Shown: piece by piece, positions 9,045 through 19,368 of the stretch | Numbering within the stretch: the first letter of the stretch is position 1 | How the letters are laid out: every line of letters begins with the position of its first letter | NCBI RefSeq assembly: GCF_000198775.1 | Contig: NC_014718.1 | Span: forward strand, 297,154-361,153 | DNA length: 64,000 nucleotides | Origin: Mycetohabitans rhizoxinica HKI 454 | GTDB lineage: Bacteria; Pseudomonadota; Gammaproteobacteria; Burkholderiales; Burkholderiaceae | Direction of reading: 5' to 3' | The notes under the pieces: model-generated | What the model saw: only the letters and a program-made list of their open reading frames with translations | What the model was told of the DNA's origin: nothing | The model's database searches: none | Made by a program: the position numbers and the translations under genes

Positions 9045-9389
9045 ATGACAACGTTCGCCGCCCCGGATCTGTGCGACGCCCATGAAGGCAGCTTGGCCAC
9101 CGGTACGCTGCGGGTGCTGGCGCCAGTCTTCCGCGCCTTCGGGCGGGCGAGCACATTCGCTGGGCCTGTGTCGACGCATCCTCGCCTATGGCGCGGTGCG
9201 GGACACACGCGAGTTGAACGCATGCGAAATCGGCATTTGCGCGTTCGCGGTGCACCCACAGCGCAGCCCAAAACGGGCGTAGGCGAACGGGACGTTGCCG
9301 TCGTGCTCCCTGGCGTCACGACCCGGTCGGGCGAGTGGATCTATGGGGATGCGAATGGCATCCTCGTCTTCACCACGAAGCTAACTTGA
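9045..9389 (+). pseudogene. rraA: RraA-family protein (RNase E regulator / HMG aldolase), deleted and frameshifted
   Basis: Begins correctly with [40 protein letters not shown], then loses the middle third of the ~160-residue protein. The central motif [20 protein letters not shown] with VHPQRSPKR is in a second frame (about 9190-9280). The end [31 protein letters not shown] returns to the first frame. So there are an internal deletion of roughly 50 codons and at least two frameshifts. RraA-like proteins inhibit RNase E or act as 4-hydroxy-4-methyl-2-oxoglutarate aldolases; this copy cannot be functional. Confidence 0.8.
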
Positions 9390-9404
9390 GCGAGAGAGAC
9401 CATT

Positions 9405-9869
9405 ATGCTGAACGTCTTTGTCTACGGAACACTGCGCGCGAATGAGGCCAACGATATTGGCCGCGCCGCCCAACGAAGCGGCCTCCCGCAGCCGCGCTGG
9501 TTAGGCCGAGGCAGCGTGAAAGGCACGCTGTACGACCTCGGCGCGTACCCGGGCTTGGTGCCCGATACAGCGGCCGGTGAAGTCTACGGCGACGTGTTCG
9601 AAATCGACGAGACGCTGTTACCAGTGTTGGATAAGATCGAGGCGGTATTTCCGCACCATCCGCTCGAATTTCAGCGCAACATGATTCAGATTCAACTCAA
9701 CGGCAGGCTGTTGCCGTGCCAGTTCTATCCTGTTGATGCAGCTTCGACGGTAGGGCGCACGCCCATCAAATGTGGCGATTGGGTCGCTCACCGCCAGATG
9801 CGTGATCACGGTGCTCAGCCGGGCGAGCCGGACATTGCGCTATCTAAGGTGGTCGAGAGCGCGGCGTAG
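9405..9869 (+). CDS. Gamma-glutamylcyclotransferase family protein (AIG2/YtfP-like), 154 aa
   Basis: ATG at 9405 follows GAGAGAGACC. The fold signature is the N-terminal substrate loop VFVYGTLRANEAN (residues 4-16), then GTLYDLGAYPGLVP, EVYGDVFEID and the segment LPVLDKIEAVFP, where the family places its catalytic Glu. Enzymes of this family release 5-oxoproline from gamma-glutamyl amines; many YtfP-like members have no proven substrate. Complete and intact, 15 bases after the rraA remnant. Confidence 0.85.
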   Translation: MLNVFVYGTLRANEANDIGRAAQRSGLPQPRWLGRGSVKGTLYDLGAYPGLVPDTAAGEVYGDVFEIDETLLPVLDKIEAVFPHHPLEFQRNMIQIQLNGRLLPCQFYPVDAASTVGRTPIKCGDWVAHRQMRDHGAQPGEPDIALSKVVESAA

Positions 9870-10082
9870 CCGCAAGCTGTACTTGCCGGGCGGTATTGAC
9901 CGCCCGGCCCATCATCTATTCGTTTTGAGCGACAAATGCGCCAGGTGGCGCACGCATGGACTGTGCACTGGGGGCACCAGGCTTCAGGGTCACGCCATCG
10001 AGGAATCCTCGTCCCGATTGAACCGGACCCGGGCCACTGCTCTCACTGGCTCATATACATGTCCAGCCCAAGTTGCTATACT

Positions 10083-10101
10083 TGTACAACTTATCGTACA
10101 T
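10083..10101. promoter_or_regulatory. Probable YefM-YoeB operator
   Basis: TGTACA at 10083-10088 is the palindromic core hexamer recognised by YefM in E. coli; a second near-palindrome CGTACAT follows at about 10095. Both sit just upstream of the yefM ATG, as expected for autoregulation. Confidence 0.55.
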
Positions 10102-10114
10102 CGGAAGTAACCCA

Positions 10115-10375
10115 ATGCGTACAATTCATTTTTCGGATGCACGCAGTAACCTCAAAACCGTGATCGACCAGGTTGTCGACGATGCCGACGTGACGCTCGT
10201 CACGCGTCGCGATGCGCCCAATGCTGTCATCATGTCGCAGGATTATTACGACAGCCTGATGGAGACAGTACACCTGCTGCGCTCGCCGGCCAATGTCGGC
10301 CACCTCGAGCGCTCGATCGCGCAGCTGCGCAAGGGCAAAGCAACGGAGCGCAAGCTGGCCGAGGATGCTGAGTGA
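10115..10375 (+). CDS. yefM: Antitoxin YefM (Phd/YefM family), 86 aa
   Basis: Start at ATG 10115 with GGAAG upstream; an earlier in-frame ATG at 10073 has no ribosome site and would precede the operator. The N-terminal DNA-binding fold is typical: [54 protein letters not shown]. The flexible C-terminal tail ([16 protein letters not shown]) is the toxin-neutralising part. The stop overlaps the toxin GTG by four bases (GTGA), so the pair is translationally coupled. Represses its own promoter together with YoeB. Confidence 0.92.
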   Translation: MRTIHFSDARSNLKTVIDQVVDDADVTLVTRRDAPNAVIMSQDYYDSLMETVHLLRSPANVGHLERSIAQLRKGKATERKLAEDAE

Positions 10376-10641
10376 GCGATCGCCGCGTGCTTTTTACGCC
10401 CGACGCATGGGAGGACTACGTCTACTGGCAAGGACAGGACCGCAAGACTCTCAAACGCATCAACCAGCTCATTCGCGAAGCACAGCGTGCGCCGTTCGAG
10501 GGGATCGGTAAGCCGGAGCCACTGAAGGCAAACCTCTCCGGCTTCTGGTCCCGCCGCATCGACGACACGAACCGCCTCGTGTATGAGGCAGACGATTTCC
10601 AGATCAGCGTCATCTCCTGCCGCTACCACTACCAGGCGTGA
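10372..10641 (+). CDS. yoeB: Toxin YoeB (ribosome-dependent mRNA interferase), 89 aa
   Basis: Starts at a GTG overlapping the yefM stop. YoeB hallmarks: [65 protein letters not shown] and the C-terminal ISCRYHY. The catalytic Glu (FEGIGKPE), Arg (WSRRI), His and Tyr (RYHY) are all present, so the toxin looks active. Cleaves mRNA in the ribosomal A site when YefM is degraded. Complete length for the family (84-90 aa). Confidence 0.93.
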   Translation: MSDRRVLFTPDAWEDYVYWQGQDRKTLKRINQLIREAQRAPFEGIGKPEPLKANLSGFWSRRIDDTNRLVYEADDFQISVISCRYHYQA

Positions 10642-10785
10642 CGGCGCGTCGCCGGCGCAGCTTGTTCCTGTCGCACCGTTGTCCCCCTTCGTCCGCTATC
10701 TAATGACGCGCAGAATGGCTTACGAGCCTGTGTCCAAGCCTTCTTAAAAGGTCCAGCCCTCGGCTAAATACAAATGTCCGGTTTT
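10642..10785. other. Intergenic region
   Basis: Contains an IS-end-like segment at about 10770 (ATGTCCGGTTTTTGGTTTGG), similar to the ATGTCCGCTTTT repeats near 52685-52715. No gene. Confidence 0.35.
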
Positions 10786-11229
10786 TGGTTTGGTTGGACG
10801 GGGCAATCCGCAAGACCTTGCAGATCGGCTCGGCCCCGAAGGTGCCGCGATGCTGATCAATAAAGGCCTTCAGGACTTGAAACGGCGCTCGAGCTGCGCC
10901 TGGGCGAAAAACGCGCTCGCCAGCTTGAGAATCTCGTTGGTTCGACGCAGTTCTTTGACCTCGCGCTCCAGGGCCTTGATGCGTTCACGTTCGGCCGTGC
11001 TCACGCCATCGCGTTTCCCACGGGCGCGCTCGTCGCGTTTGACACAATCCAGCAGCGTCTGCGGCGTGCAGCCGATCATCGGTGCAATCGATTCGACTGC
11101 CGCCCACATCGACGGGTGTTTGCTACGTTGCTCGCGTACCAGGCGCACGGCGCGCTCTCGCACTTCCGGGGAAACTTGTTTGGCTTCTTGTTCATGGCTC
11201 AATTTTCTCAAGAGTTGGCGCCTCCACAA
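10786..11229 (-). mobile_element. IS3-family remnant: complete orfA and first ~25 codons of orfB
   Basis: The minus frame reads [40 protein letters not shown] (helix-turn-helix), then [20 protein letters not shown] (leucine zipper), ending at 10870. OrfB begins in the -1 frame just downstream ([22 protein letters not shown]) and stops at the break at about 10786. This is the two-frame organisation of IS3 elements that use -1 frameshifting. The DDE domain is missing, so the element cannot move by itself. Confidence 0.8.
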
Positions 11230-11850
11230 AACCCGGGGCGGTTCAGGATACCGACGCTACTTGTCCATTAGCGGTAGTACGGTCATGATGGGCGATATCA
11301 AAGTTTTAATTTTGCTAGCTCAGCTTTGCTGTGCTGATCACGACCGGTGACCTGGGGCACGACCTTAAGCCGTACTTCATCCATCTCGTGAGTGATCGTG
11401 TAGCTTCTGGTTGCAATTTTTGGCCTTATCGTTTCTTTTGTTCAAAACCTATCGTTTTAAGCAAATATAATAGGCGAGAGTGCATCATGGCGAGTGCTTT
11501 ACAGTCTTTTAACCCGGTGCTAAGCGTTGCGTTTACCTGAAACTTTGTAGCGGCTCATGACAGTCGGGCACAGTGCTTGCGAAACGTGAAGCAGTTACCG
11601 TCGAGTTAATAGGTCAGTAAACGGGTGCGTTGCCGTAGCTGTATGGCTAAATAAAAGTGATGTTTGGCGGGAAAATGAAGCAGTACCCAATACTGAACCC
11701 AATGACGCCACGCTAGAAATTGTACGCGACGTGTTATGAAAGTCGTAGTGGTTACTAAGCAGTAACGAGAGATTATGAATGTGATGTTAATATTAATTTG
11801 TACATCTATTAAAAATAAGGCTGCTTAGTCGCCTGAACCGGAGCTGTGTT
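11230..11850. other. AT-rich region upstream of the NRPS gene
   Basis: About 620 bases with clearly lower G+C than the flanks, as often seen upstream of transferred biosynthetic genes. It must hold the NRPS promoter. A 17-codon frame at 11487 (MASALQSFNPVLSVAFT) follows GGCGAGAG but resembles nothing known. No regulator binding site could be named. Confidence 0.4.
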
Positions 11851-14800
11851 ATGGATGCTAGCGTCATGCCCACTACGTATGCATTATCCGCTGCCCAAAC
11901 GGAGATTTGGCTCGCGCAGCAGCTGCATCCAGACAGCCCCGTGTACAACATTGCACAGTACACGGTGATCGAAGGGGCGATTGATGCGACCGTCTTTGAA
12001 GCGGCATTGCGTCAAGTGATCGATGAAGCTGACACCCTGCGCTTGCAATTTATCGATAGCGATGATGGGCTGCGGCAGAGAATCGGTACACCCGCATGGT
12101 CGATGCCGGTGCTGGACCTCACGGCGCAAGCCGATCCTCAGGCAGCGGCCCAGGCGTGGATGCGGGCCGATTATCAGCAGCCGGTGAATCTGATGCAGGG
12201 ACCGCTTTTTTGCTATGCGTTGTTGAAAGTGGCGCCCGCGCAATGGATGTGGTACCAGCGCTATCACCATATCATTATGGATGGGTTAGGCCAGTATCTA
12301 ATCGCGCAACGTGTCGCGCACGTATACAGCGCAATGTGTGCGGGCGGGGAGCCAAAGCCGTGCGCGTTGGGTTCGGTTCTGAAGCTGTTGAACAGCGATG
12401 CACAGTACCAGACCTCTGCTCAACGAGAGCGAGACGAAGCGTATTGGCTTAAGCACTGTGCCAATTGGCCCGAGCCCACGACGCTGGCGAGCCGTGCCGC
12501 ATCGGCCTTACAGCACCGACTACGCCAGACAGCGTATGTGGCGACACAAGCGCTAGGCGACGCTGCGTCGGATGTGAGCCAACTGGCGCAGCTTCTCACC
12601 GCTGCGTTGGCCGCGTATTTGCACCGGCTGACCGGTGCGCAGGACGTGGTGCTGGGCTTTCCCGTGACGGCCCGCCTGGGCACGGATCGGCATATTCCCG
12701 GTACACTGGCGCACGATATTCCGCTGCGCTTCACGGTGCAGCCGGAAATGAACCTGTCGTCATTACTACAGCAAGCTGCGCAGATCCAGCGCGGCTTCCG
12801 GTATCAGCGCTACCCGAGTGAAGCGCTGCGGCGTCGATTGGGACTGCCGCCAGGGCAAGCGCTATTCGGTGCCGCAGTCAACGTAATGCCGTTCGACTAC
12901 GATTTATCGTTCGATGGGTATCCGTCTACGAACCATAACCTGCTCAATGGTCCGGTTGACGATCTGATGCTCGGCGTTTATTGGACACCCAATAACTCTC
13001 AATGTCGGATTGACTTTAATGCGAATCCCGCATGCTACACAGCAGAAGAGCTCGAGGCACATCAGCGCCGGTTTGTTCGGTTCGTGCAAGCGTTGGCTGC
13101 GGATGCAACGCGGCCGATTTGCGGGTTCGATTTGCTGGATGCGGAGGAACGGCATCGGCTGTTGGTCGAATGGAACGCGACGCAGCAGGACTATCCGGCC
13201 CACCAATGTATCCACCAACTGTTCGAAGCGCAAGTGGAGCGCACATCCGAGGCGACAGCGCTAGTCTATGAAGACCAAGCCCTCAGCTATGCGGAGTTGA
13301 ATGCACAGGCGAACCGCTTGGCGCATGAACTGATCGGACTGGGCGTGAAGCCGGATGCGCGGGTGGCAATCTGTGTGGAGCGTTCCCCAGCGATGGTAGT
13401 GGGACTGCTGGCGATCCTGAAAGCCGGAGGGGGTTATGTGCCGCTGGACCCAGCGTATCCTGGTGAGCGGCTCGCGCATATTTTAGAGGATGCGGCGCCA
13501 GAGATTGTATTGGCCGATGCGTCAGGCCGGGCAGCCCTGGGTGAGGTGGCCTTGGCTGATCGTACGGTGCTCGATCCTAACACACTGCCGGAGCAAGCTG
13601 AGACGAATCCCTCGGTGCCCGCGCTCACGTCCCGGCATCTCGCGTATGTGATCTATACATCGGGCTCCACCGGTATGCCAAAGGGGGTAATGGTGCATCA
13701 CCAAGGCGTGGTCCGGCTGGTCAGAAATACCGATTACGTACAGGTCGAGCCGGAAGCGTGCTTTGCATTTGCGTCGAACATGGCGTTCGATGCGACGACT
13801 TTCGAAATTTGGGCGCCTTTGTTGAATGGAGCACGCATCGAGGTTATCGACCGAGATATTCTGCTTTCTCCTTCCGCACTAGCCTGTAAACTCAAGCAGA
13901 GTAGGGTGACAATACTATTTCTGACAACGGCGCTTTTTAATCAGGTCGCTAGAGAACAGGTTGACGCTTTTAGTGATCTGCATTATCTGTTGTTTGGAGG
14001 AGAAGCAGCAGATTCACAATGTGTATTTCGCGTTCTACAGAAAGCAAAGCTGCAGCACTTACTGCATGTCTATGGACCAACGGAGACAGTCACCTATGCG
14101 AGTTGGTATGAGGTGCGCAGCGTCAACCTAGACAAAAGCATCCCAATTGGCCGGCCGCTTGCGAACACGCGGATCTATCTGCTTGATGCGCACGGTCAGC
14201 CAGTGCCATTAGGCGCGGTTGGTGAGTTGTACATTGGTGGAGCAGGCGTGGCACGGGGTTATCTGAACCGTCCTGAGCTCACGGCCGAGTGTTTCGTGTG
14301 TGATCCGTTCGTTAACGAACCGGAAGCACGGATGTACAAGACGGGAGACTTGGCACGGTATCTTCCGGACGGGAACATAGAGTTCCTGGGGCGCAACGAC
14401 CATCAGGTTAAGATCCGGGGCTTTCGGATCGAGTTGGGCGAGATCGAAGTGTGCCTGGCACAGCATGCGCAGGTGCGTGAGGCGGTAGTGTTGGCGCTGG
14501 GCGAAGGCCAAGACAAGCGGCTGATGGCGTATGTGGTGGCCGAGGCGGATGACGCCTTAGCCAGTACGTTGCGTACCCATGTCGCGGCAGCGTTGCCCGA
14601 GTACATGGTGCCCAGTGCGTTCGTGCGGCTGGATGCGTTGCCGCTGACGCCGAACGGCAAGCTGGACCGGCGGGCCTTGCCAGCACCGGATGCCGAGGCC
14701 TTTGTGCATCGGGCGTACGAAGCGCCGCAGGGTGAGCTCGAGACGACGCTGGCCGAGATTTGGTTCGAGCTGCTGGACGTAGAGAAGATCAGTCGTCACG

Positions 14801-17800
14801 ATAGTTTCTTCGCCTTGGGTGGACACTCGCTGCTTGCAGTGCGGACGATCGAGCGTCTGCGCCGTCGCGGTCTGGAGATCTCCGTGCGGGCGTTGTTTGA
14901 CACACCAGTGCTCAGCACGCTGGCCCAGTCGCTGGGTCAGCATCGTGAAGTGGTGGTGCCGCCAAATCGCATTACACCCGAGATGACCACGCTGACACCA
15001 GATTTACTGCCGCTGATTGAGCTGACACAAAGCGATATCAATCGTATCGTTGAACAAGTGCCGGGTGAGGTGGCGAACATCCAAGACATTTATGCGCTGT
15101 CGCCGTTGCAGGACGGCATCTTGTTCCACCATCTGCTAGCCAGCGAAGGTGACCCGTATTTGCTGATCGTGCAGTTGGCTTTCGACACGCGCGAGCGGCT
15201 TGACCGATATCTCAATGCGATCCAGCAGGTGATCAACCGCCACGATATTCTGCGTACTGCATTTGTCTGGGAAGGGCTGTCCACGCCTGCACAGGTGGTC
15301 TGGCGACAGGCGCTGCTGTCGGTGACGGAACTCATGTTGGATGCGAAGGATGGGCCGATTGCTGAGCAATTGGCGCAGCATTTCGATCCGCGCCACACAC
15401 GGCTGGATTTGACGCAGGCGCCGTTGCTGCGTTTTGCGATTGCACAAGACACTGACGGCCGCTGGCTGCTGGTCCAGTTGTTGCACCATCTGGTGATCGA
15501 TCACTCGACGCTGGAGGGAATGCACGAAGAGGTGCGGGCGTTTATCGAAGGCAAGGGCGGGACGTTGCCAGCGGCGCAGCCGTTCCGTAACCTGGTGGCG
15601 CAAGCGCGGCTGGGCGTGAGTCAAGCTGAGCACGAGCGTTTCTTCACCGAGCAGCTCGCTGACATCGAGGAGCCGACGTTGCCGTTTGGTTTGTCGGAGG
15701 TACATCGCGATGGCAAACAGGTCAGTGAAGCGTATAGGAGGTTGCCCCAAGCGTTGAATGACCGGCTGCGTACGCACGCCAAGCGGCTGGACGTGAGTCT
15801 GGCGAGCTTGTGTCACTTGGCGTGGGCTCAGGTGCTGGCGCGCACGAGTGGTCAGCAAAAGGTGGTGTTTGGCACAGTGCTGTTTGGCCGGATGCAGGCT
15901 AGTGAGGGTGTCGATAGTGCGATGGGGTTGTTTATCAATACATTACCGTTGCGGGTGGACTTGGAGGCCAGCGTGGAGTCAGCCGTGCGCGCTACGCATG
16001 CGCGGCTGGCTGCGCTGCTTGAACACGAGCATGCGCCGCTGGCGCTGGTGCAGCGCTGCAGTGGAGTGCCGGAGGGCACACCGCTATTCAGTGCGCTGCT
16101 CAATTATCGGCATAATGAAATATCGCGGCGCGAGCATTACCTGCTACCAGGTATTGAGCTGCTGAGTTCTAATAGGCGCACCAATTACCCGTTGATGCTG
16201 GCAATTGATGACTACGGGCAGGCGCTGGAGCTGAATGTACAGGTTGTGGAATCACTGGATCCCCACCGAGTATGCGGGTATATGCAGCAGGCACTGGAGA
16301 GCTTGGCTGAGGCGCTCGAGATGGAGCCTAAGAGGCCTATGCAACAGCTGGAGGTGTTACCCAATGAAGAACGGACTTTGCTGCTCGAGACGTGGAACGC
16401 GACGCAACAAAACTATCCAGCACACCAATGTATCCATCAACTGTTTGAAGCGCAGGCTGAGCGCACTCCCGAAGCCGTGGCGGTCGTATTTGGCGCGCAG
16501 CAAATCACGTACGCTGACTTGAACCGCCGGTCCAATCAGCTTGCGCGGCATCTTCGCACGCTGGAGGTGGGTCCTGAAACCGTGGTGGGCTTGTGCGTTG
16601 AGCGCTCCATTGAGATGGTGGTGGGCTTGCTGGGTATTCTTAAGGCCGGGGGGGTGTATGTGCCGTTGGACCCCAGCTACCCCGCAGAGCGCACTGCCTA
16701 TATCTTGGAGGAAGCACGCGTTCCGGTCTTAGTCGTGCAGTCGCACCTTGAAGCCGCATTGCCGCCGATTTGTGCTCGGCGCGTGCGTCTGGATACCGAT
16801 TGGGCTCAGATTGCCTCTGAACCGGATACACCGGTGGCAAGCAACGTGACGCCTGACAATCTTGCCTATATCACCTATACGTCGGGCTCCACAGGGCAGC
16901 CTAAAGGGGTGATGACGCGACATAGTGGTGCGGTCAATTATTTGAGCTTCCTGATTCGGCACTACAGTCTCACCGAGGCAGATGTCGTCTTGAATGTGGC
17001 AAGCCTGGTCTTTGACGCGTCGGTGCGTGATTTGTTTGGTCCACTGGCTTCAGGTGCGCGCGTGGTGCTGATCCCCACGGCACACGCTAAAGAGCCGGGC
17101 CAGTATGTATCGGTTATGAACGAGCAGTGCGTCACGAAATTGCTTAGTATCACGCCGAGCTTTCTACGCAGTGTCTGCCTGGCTGCTGAGAATCAGCGCA
17201 TGAGTCATACGCTGAGCCTGATTCTGACGAGCGGAGAAGTGCTGGAGGCCGGTTTATGTGCTCAAGTGCATCAAATGCTGGGCGCTCAGGTCAGGGTGGT
17301 GAATCAGTATGGTCCGACCGAGTGCACGATGACATCGACGTGGTTCGAGGTTGTGTTGCAGCAAACGGGTACGGTCCCGATAGGCCGGCCAATTGCAAAC
17401 ACGCGGATTTACCTACTCGACACACACGGTCAGCCAGTACCGCAGGGAGCCATAGGCGAGCTGTACATTGGTGGAGCAGGCATCGCACGAGGTTACCTAA
17501 ACCGTCCCGAACTGACGGCTGAGCGCTTCGTGCACGATCCGTTCGTGGGTGAGCCGGAAGCGCGGATGTACAAGACAGGGGACTTGGCCCGCTACTTGCC
17601 GAATGGAAACCTGATGTTCCTGGGCCGCACCGACCATCAGGTCAAGATTCGCGGTTTTCGGATTGAGATGGGCGAGATCGAGGCGTGCTTGGCGAAACAC
17701 GCTCAGGTACGCGAAGCAGTGGTGTTAGCGCTGGACGAAGGCCAGGACAAACGTCTGGTGGCATATGTGGTGGCCAAGCCCGATGACGCGTTAGCCAGCA

Positions 17801-19368
17801 CCTTGCGTACGCATGTGGCAGCAGCGTTGCCCGAATATATGGTGCCGGCTGCGTTCGTGCGGCTCGATGCATTGCCATTGACGCCGAATGGCAAGTTGGA
17901 CCGACGTGCACTGCCGGCGCTAAACGCGGGAGCGTTTGCGCACCAAGCGTACGAGGCACCACAGGGCGAGCTGGAGACAACGCTGGCTCAGATTTGGTCC
18001 GAGCTGCTCGGTGCCGAGCAAGTAGGCCGACACGACGACTTCTTCGCGTTGGGTGGGCATTCGCTGCTGGCGCTGCGTTTGATGAACCGGGTGGTTGCGT
18101 TGGGCGTCGAATTGCCGCTGGCGACGTTGTTTGCTGCCCCGACGCTGGCCGGCTTGGCCGCCGCACTCGATGCGCAGCGCGCGGACGGTGCCGTGCTGCC
18201 GGCGATCACGCCGGTCTCGCGTGATGACGCGTTGCCGCTGTCGTTTGCGCAGCAACGGCTGTGGTTCCTCGCGCAACTCGATGGCGTGAGCGACTCGTAT
18301 CATATCCCGCTGGCGTTGCGCCTGCGCGGCGCCTTGAACCGGGTAGCCTGGCAGCAAGCACTGGATGCGCTGTGGGGGCGTCACGAAGCGCTGCGCTCGG
18401 TGTTCGTGAGCGTCAAGGGCCAGCCGCAGGTGCAGCTGTTGCCCGCCGAGGCAGGGATGCCGATGACCTGGTATGACCTGCGCGGCGTGGTTGACGCGGC
18501 TACCCAGCTCGCCCAACTCAGCGCCGAGGCGGCCCAAGCGCCGTTTGACCTGGCGCATGGACCATTGATGCGCGCCTGCGGCATTCAATTGGCCGATGAT
18601 GAGCACGTGATGTTGCTTGTGCAGCACCATATTGTCTCGGATGGTTGGTCGATCGGGGTGCTGGCGCGCGAACTGAATGCGTTGTACCGCGCGGCCTGTG
18701 ACGGAAAGGCGAATCCGTTGCCGGCGCTGACGATCCAATATCCGGATTATGCGGCGTGGCAGCGGCAGTGGCTCTCGAGCGAGCGACTCAAGGCGCAAAG
18801 CGAGTACTGGCGCATGGAACTGGCCGATGCACCGGTGCTGCTGGAGCTGCCGACCGACCGGCCGCGTCCGGCGCAGCAATCGTTCGAGGGAGCCTACGTG
18901 CCGATTCGGATCGATGCGCCCACCACGCAAGCGCTGAGGCGTTTGAGCCAAGCGCAAGGCGCCACGCTGTTTATGACGGTGCTCGCGGCGTGGAGCGCGG
19001 TGCTCTCGCGGCTGTCGGGGCAAGAGGATCTGGTCATTGGCACGCCGAGCGCGAATCGTCATCACCCCCAAATTGAGCCGTTGATCGGCTTCTTTGTGAA
19101 CACGCTGGCGTTGCGGGTGGATGTGTCGGGCGAGCCGAGCGCTGCGCAGTTGCTTGAGCGGGTGCGGCGCACGGCCCTGGAAGCACAAGCGCATCAGGAT
19201 GTGCCGTTTGAGCAAGTGGTGGAGACCGTGCAGCCGCCGCGTCGGCTAGAGCATACGCCGCTGTTCCAGGTGATGTTCGCATGGCAGAGCAACGAAGCTG
19301 GAGATTGCCAGCTACCAGGTTTAGAAATCACGCCAGCGGACTTGGCTTACGACCGTGGTCAAGTTTGA
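11851..19368 (+). CDS. Nonribosomal peptide synthetase, modules 1-2 and first part of module 3 (C-A-T-C/E-A-T-C)
   Basis: 2505 residues. C1 (about 7-430) opens the protein; its active motif HHIIMDG (139-145) lies in WYQRYHHIIMDG, a context like the EntF-type starter domains that accept an acyl or aryl group. A1 (about 453-960): pocket residues read DAFFLGVTYK, close to Ile/Val codes. T1 GGHSL at 990. C2 (about 1050-1480) has HHLLASEGD (1093-1101), the HHxxxxxGD signature of dual condensation/epimerisation domains, and HHLVIDH at 1212, so residue 1 is probably converted to D. A2 (about 1526-2035): pocket DARSLSQMTK, no confident substrate. T2 GGHSL at 2068. C3 has HHIVSDG at 2259. The frame ends prematurely in C3: AYDRGQV-stop replaces an expected AYDTVVKFDL, consistent with loss of two bases at about 19355. 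Confidence 0.93.
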   Translation: MDASVMPTTYALSAAQTEIWLAQQLHPDSPVYNIAQYTVIEGAIDATVFEAALRQVIDEADTLRLQFIDSDDGLRQRIGTPAWSMPVLDLTAQADPQAAAQAWMRADYQQPVNLMQGPLFCYALLKVAPAQWMWYQRYHHIIMDGLGQYLIAQRVAHVYSAMCAGGEPKPCALGSVLKLLNSDAQYQTSAQRERDEAYWLKHCANWPEPTTLASRAASALQHRLRQTAYVATQALGDAASDVSQLAQLLTAALAAYLHRLTGAQDVVLGFPVTARLGTDRHIPGTLAHDIPLRFTVQPEMNLSSLLQQAAQIQRGFRYQRYPSEALRRRLGLPPGQALFGAAVNVMPFDYDLSFDGYPSTNHNLLNGPVDDLMLGVYWTPNNSQCRIDFNANPACYTAEELEAHQRRFVRFVQALAADATRPICGFDLLDAEERHRLLVEWNATQQDYPAHQCIHQLFEAQVERTSEATALVYEDQALSYAELNAQANRLAHELIGLGVKPDARVAICVERSPAMVVGLLAILKAGGGYVPLDPAYPGERLAHILEDAAPEIVLADASGRAALGEVALADRTVLDPNTLPEQAETNPSVPALTSRHLAYVIYTSGSTGMPKGVMVHHQGVVRLVRNTDYVQVEPEACFAFASNMAFDATTFEIWAPLLNGARIEVIDRDILLSPSALACKLKQSRVTILFLTTALFNQVAREQVDAFSDLHYLLFGGEAADSQCVFRVLQKAKLQHLLHVYGPTETVTYASWYEVRSVNLDKSIPIGRPLANTRIYLLDAHGQPVPLGAVGELYIGGAGVARGYLNRPELTAECFVCDPFVNEPEARMYKTGDLARYLPDGNIEFLGRNDHQVKIRGFRIELGEIEVCLAQHAQVREAVVLALGEGQDKRLMAYVVAEADDALASTLRTHVAAALPEYMVPSAFVRLDALPLTPNGKLDRRALPAPDAEAFVHRAYEAPQGELETTLAEIWFELLDVEKISRHDSFFALGGHSLLAVRTIERLRRRGLEISVRALFDTPVLSTLAQSLGQHREVVVPPNRITPEMTTLTPDLLPLIELTQSDINRIVEQVPGEVANIQDIYALSPLQDGILFHHLLASEGDPYLLIVQLAFDTRERLDRYLNAIQQVINRHDILRTAFVWEGLSTPAQVVWRQALLSVTELMLDAKDGPIAEQLAQHFDPRHTRLDLTQAPLLRFAIAQDTDGRWLLVQLLHHLVIDHSTLEGMHEEVRAFIEGKGGTLPAAQPFRNLVAQARLGVSQAEHERFFTEQLADIEEPTLPFGLSEVHRDGKQVSEAYRRLPQALNDRLRTHAKRLDVSLASLCHLAWAQVLARTSGQQKVVFGTVLFGRMQASEGVDSAMGLFINTLPLRVDLEASVESAVRATHARLAALLEHEHAPLALVQRCSGVPEGTPLFSALLNYRHNEISRREHYLLPGIELLSSNRRTNYPLMLAIDDYGQALELNVQVVESLDPHRVCGYMQQALESLAEALEMEPKRPMQQLEVLPNEERTLLLETWNATQQNYPAHQCIHQLFEAQAERTPEAVAVVFGAQQITYADLNRRSNQLARHLRTLEVGPETVVGLCVERSIEMVVGLLGILKAGGVYVPLDPSYPAERTAYILEEARVPVLVVQSHLEAALPPICARRVRLDTDWAQIASEPDTPVASNVTPDNLAYITYTSGSTGQPKGVMTRHSGAVNYLSFLIRHYSLTEADVVLNVASLVFDASVRDLFGPLASGARVVLIPTAHAKEPGQYVSVMNEQCVTKLLSITPSFLRSVCLAAENQRMSHTLSLILTSGEVLEAGLCAQVHQMLGAQVRVVNQYGPTECTMTSTWFEVVLQQTGTVPIGRPIANTRIYLLDTHGQPVPQGAIGELYIGGAGIARGYLNRPELTAERFVHDPFVGEPEARMYKTGDLARYLPNGNLMFLGRTDHQVKIRGFRIEMGEIEACLAKHAQVREAVVLALDEGQDKRLVAYVVAKPDDALASTLRTHVAAALPEYMVPAAFVRLDALPLTPNGKLDRRALPALNAGAFAHQAYEAPQGELETTLAQIWSELLGAEQVGRHDDFFALGGHSLLALRLMNRVVALGVELPLATLFAAPTLAGLAAALDAQRADGAVLPAITPVSRDDALPLSFAQQRLWFLAQLDGVSDSYHIPLALRLRGALNRVAWQQALDALWGRHEALRSVFVSVKGQPQVQLLPAEAGMPMTWYDLRGVVDAATQLAQLSAEAAQAPFDLAHGPLMRACGIQLADDEHVMLLVQHHIVSDGWSIGVLARELNALYRAACDGKANPLPALTIQYPDYAAWQRQWLSSERLKAQSEYWRMELADAPVLLELPTDRPRPAQQSFEGAYVPIRIDAPTTQALRRLSQAQGATLFMTVLAAWSAVLSRLSGQEDLVIGTPSANRHHPQIEPLIGFFVNTLALRVDVSGEPSAAQLLERVRRTALEAQAHQDVPFEQVVETVQPPRRLEHTPLFQVMFAWQSNEAGDCQLPGLEITPADLAYDRGQV

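Noticed and set aside
17920..19215. Long open frame (431 codons) on the minus strand inside the NRPS
   Set aside because: His/Arg/Gln-rich sequence mirroring GC-rich NRPS codons; no domain, and the plus strand is clearly coding.
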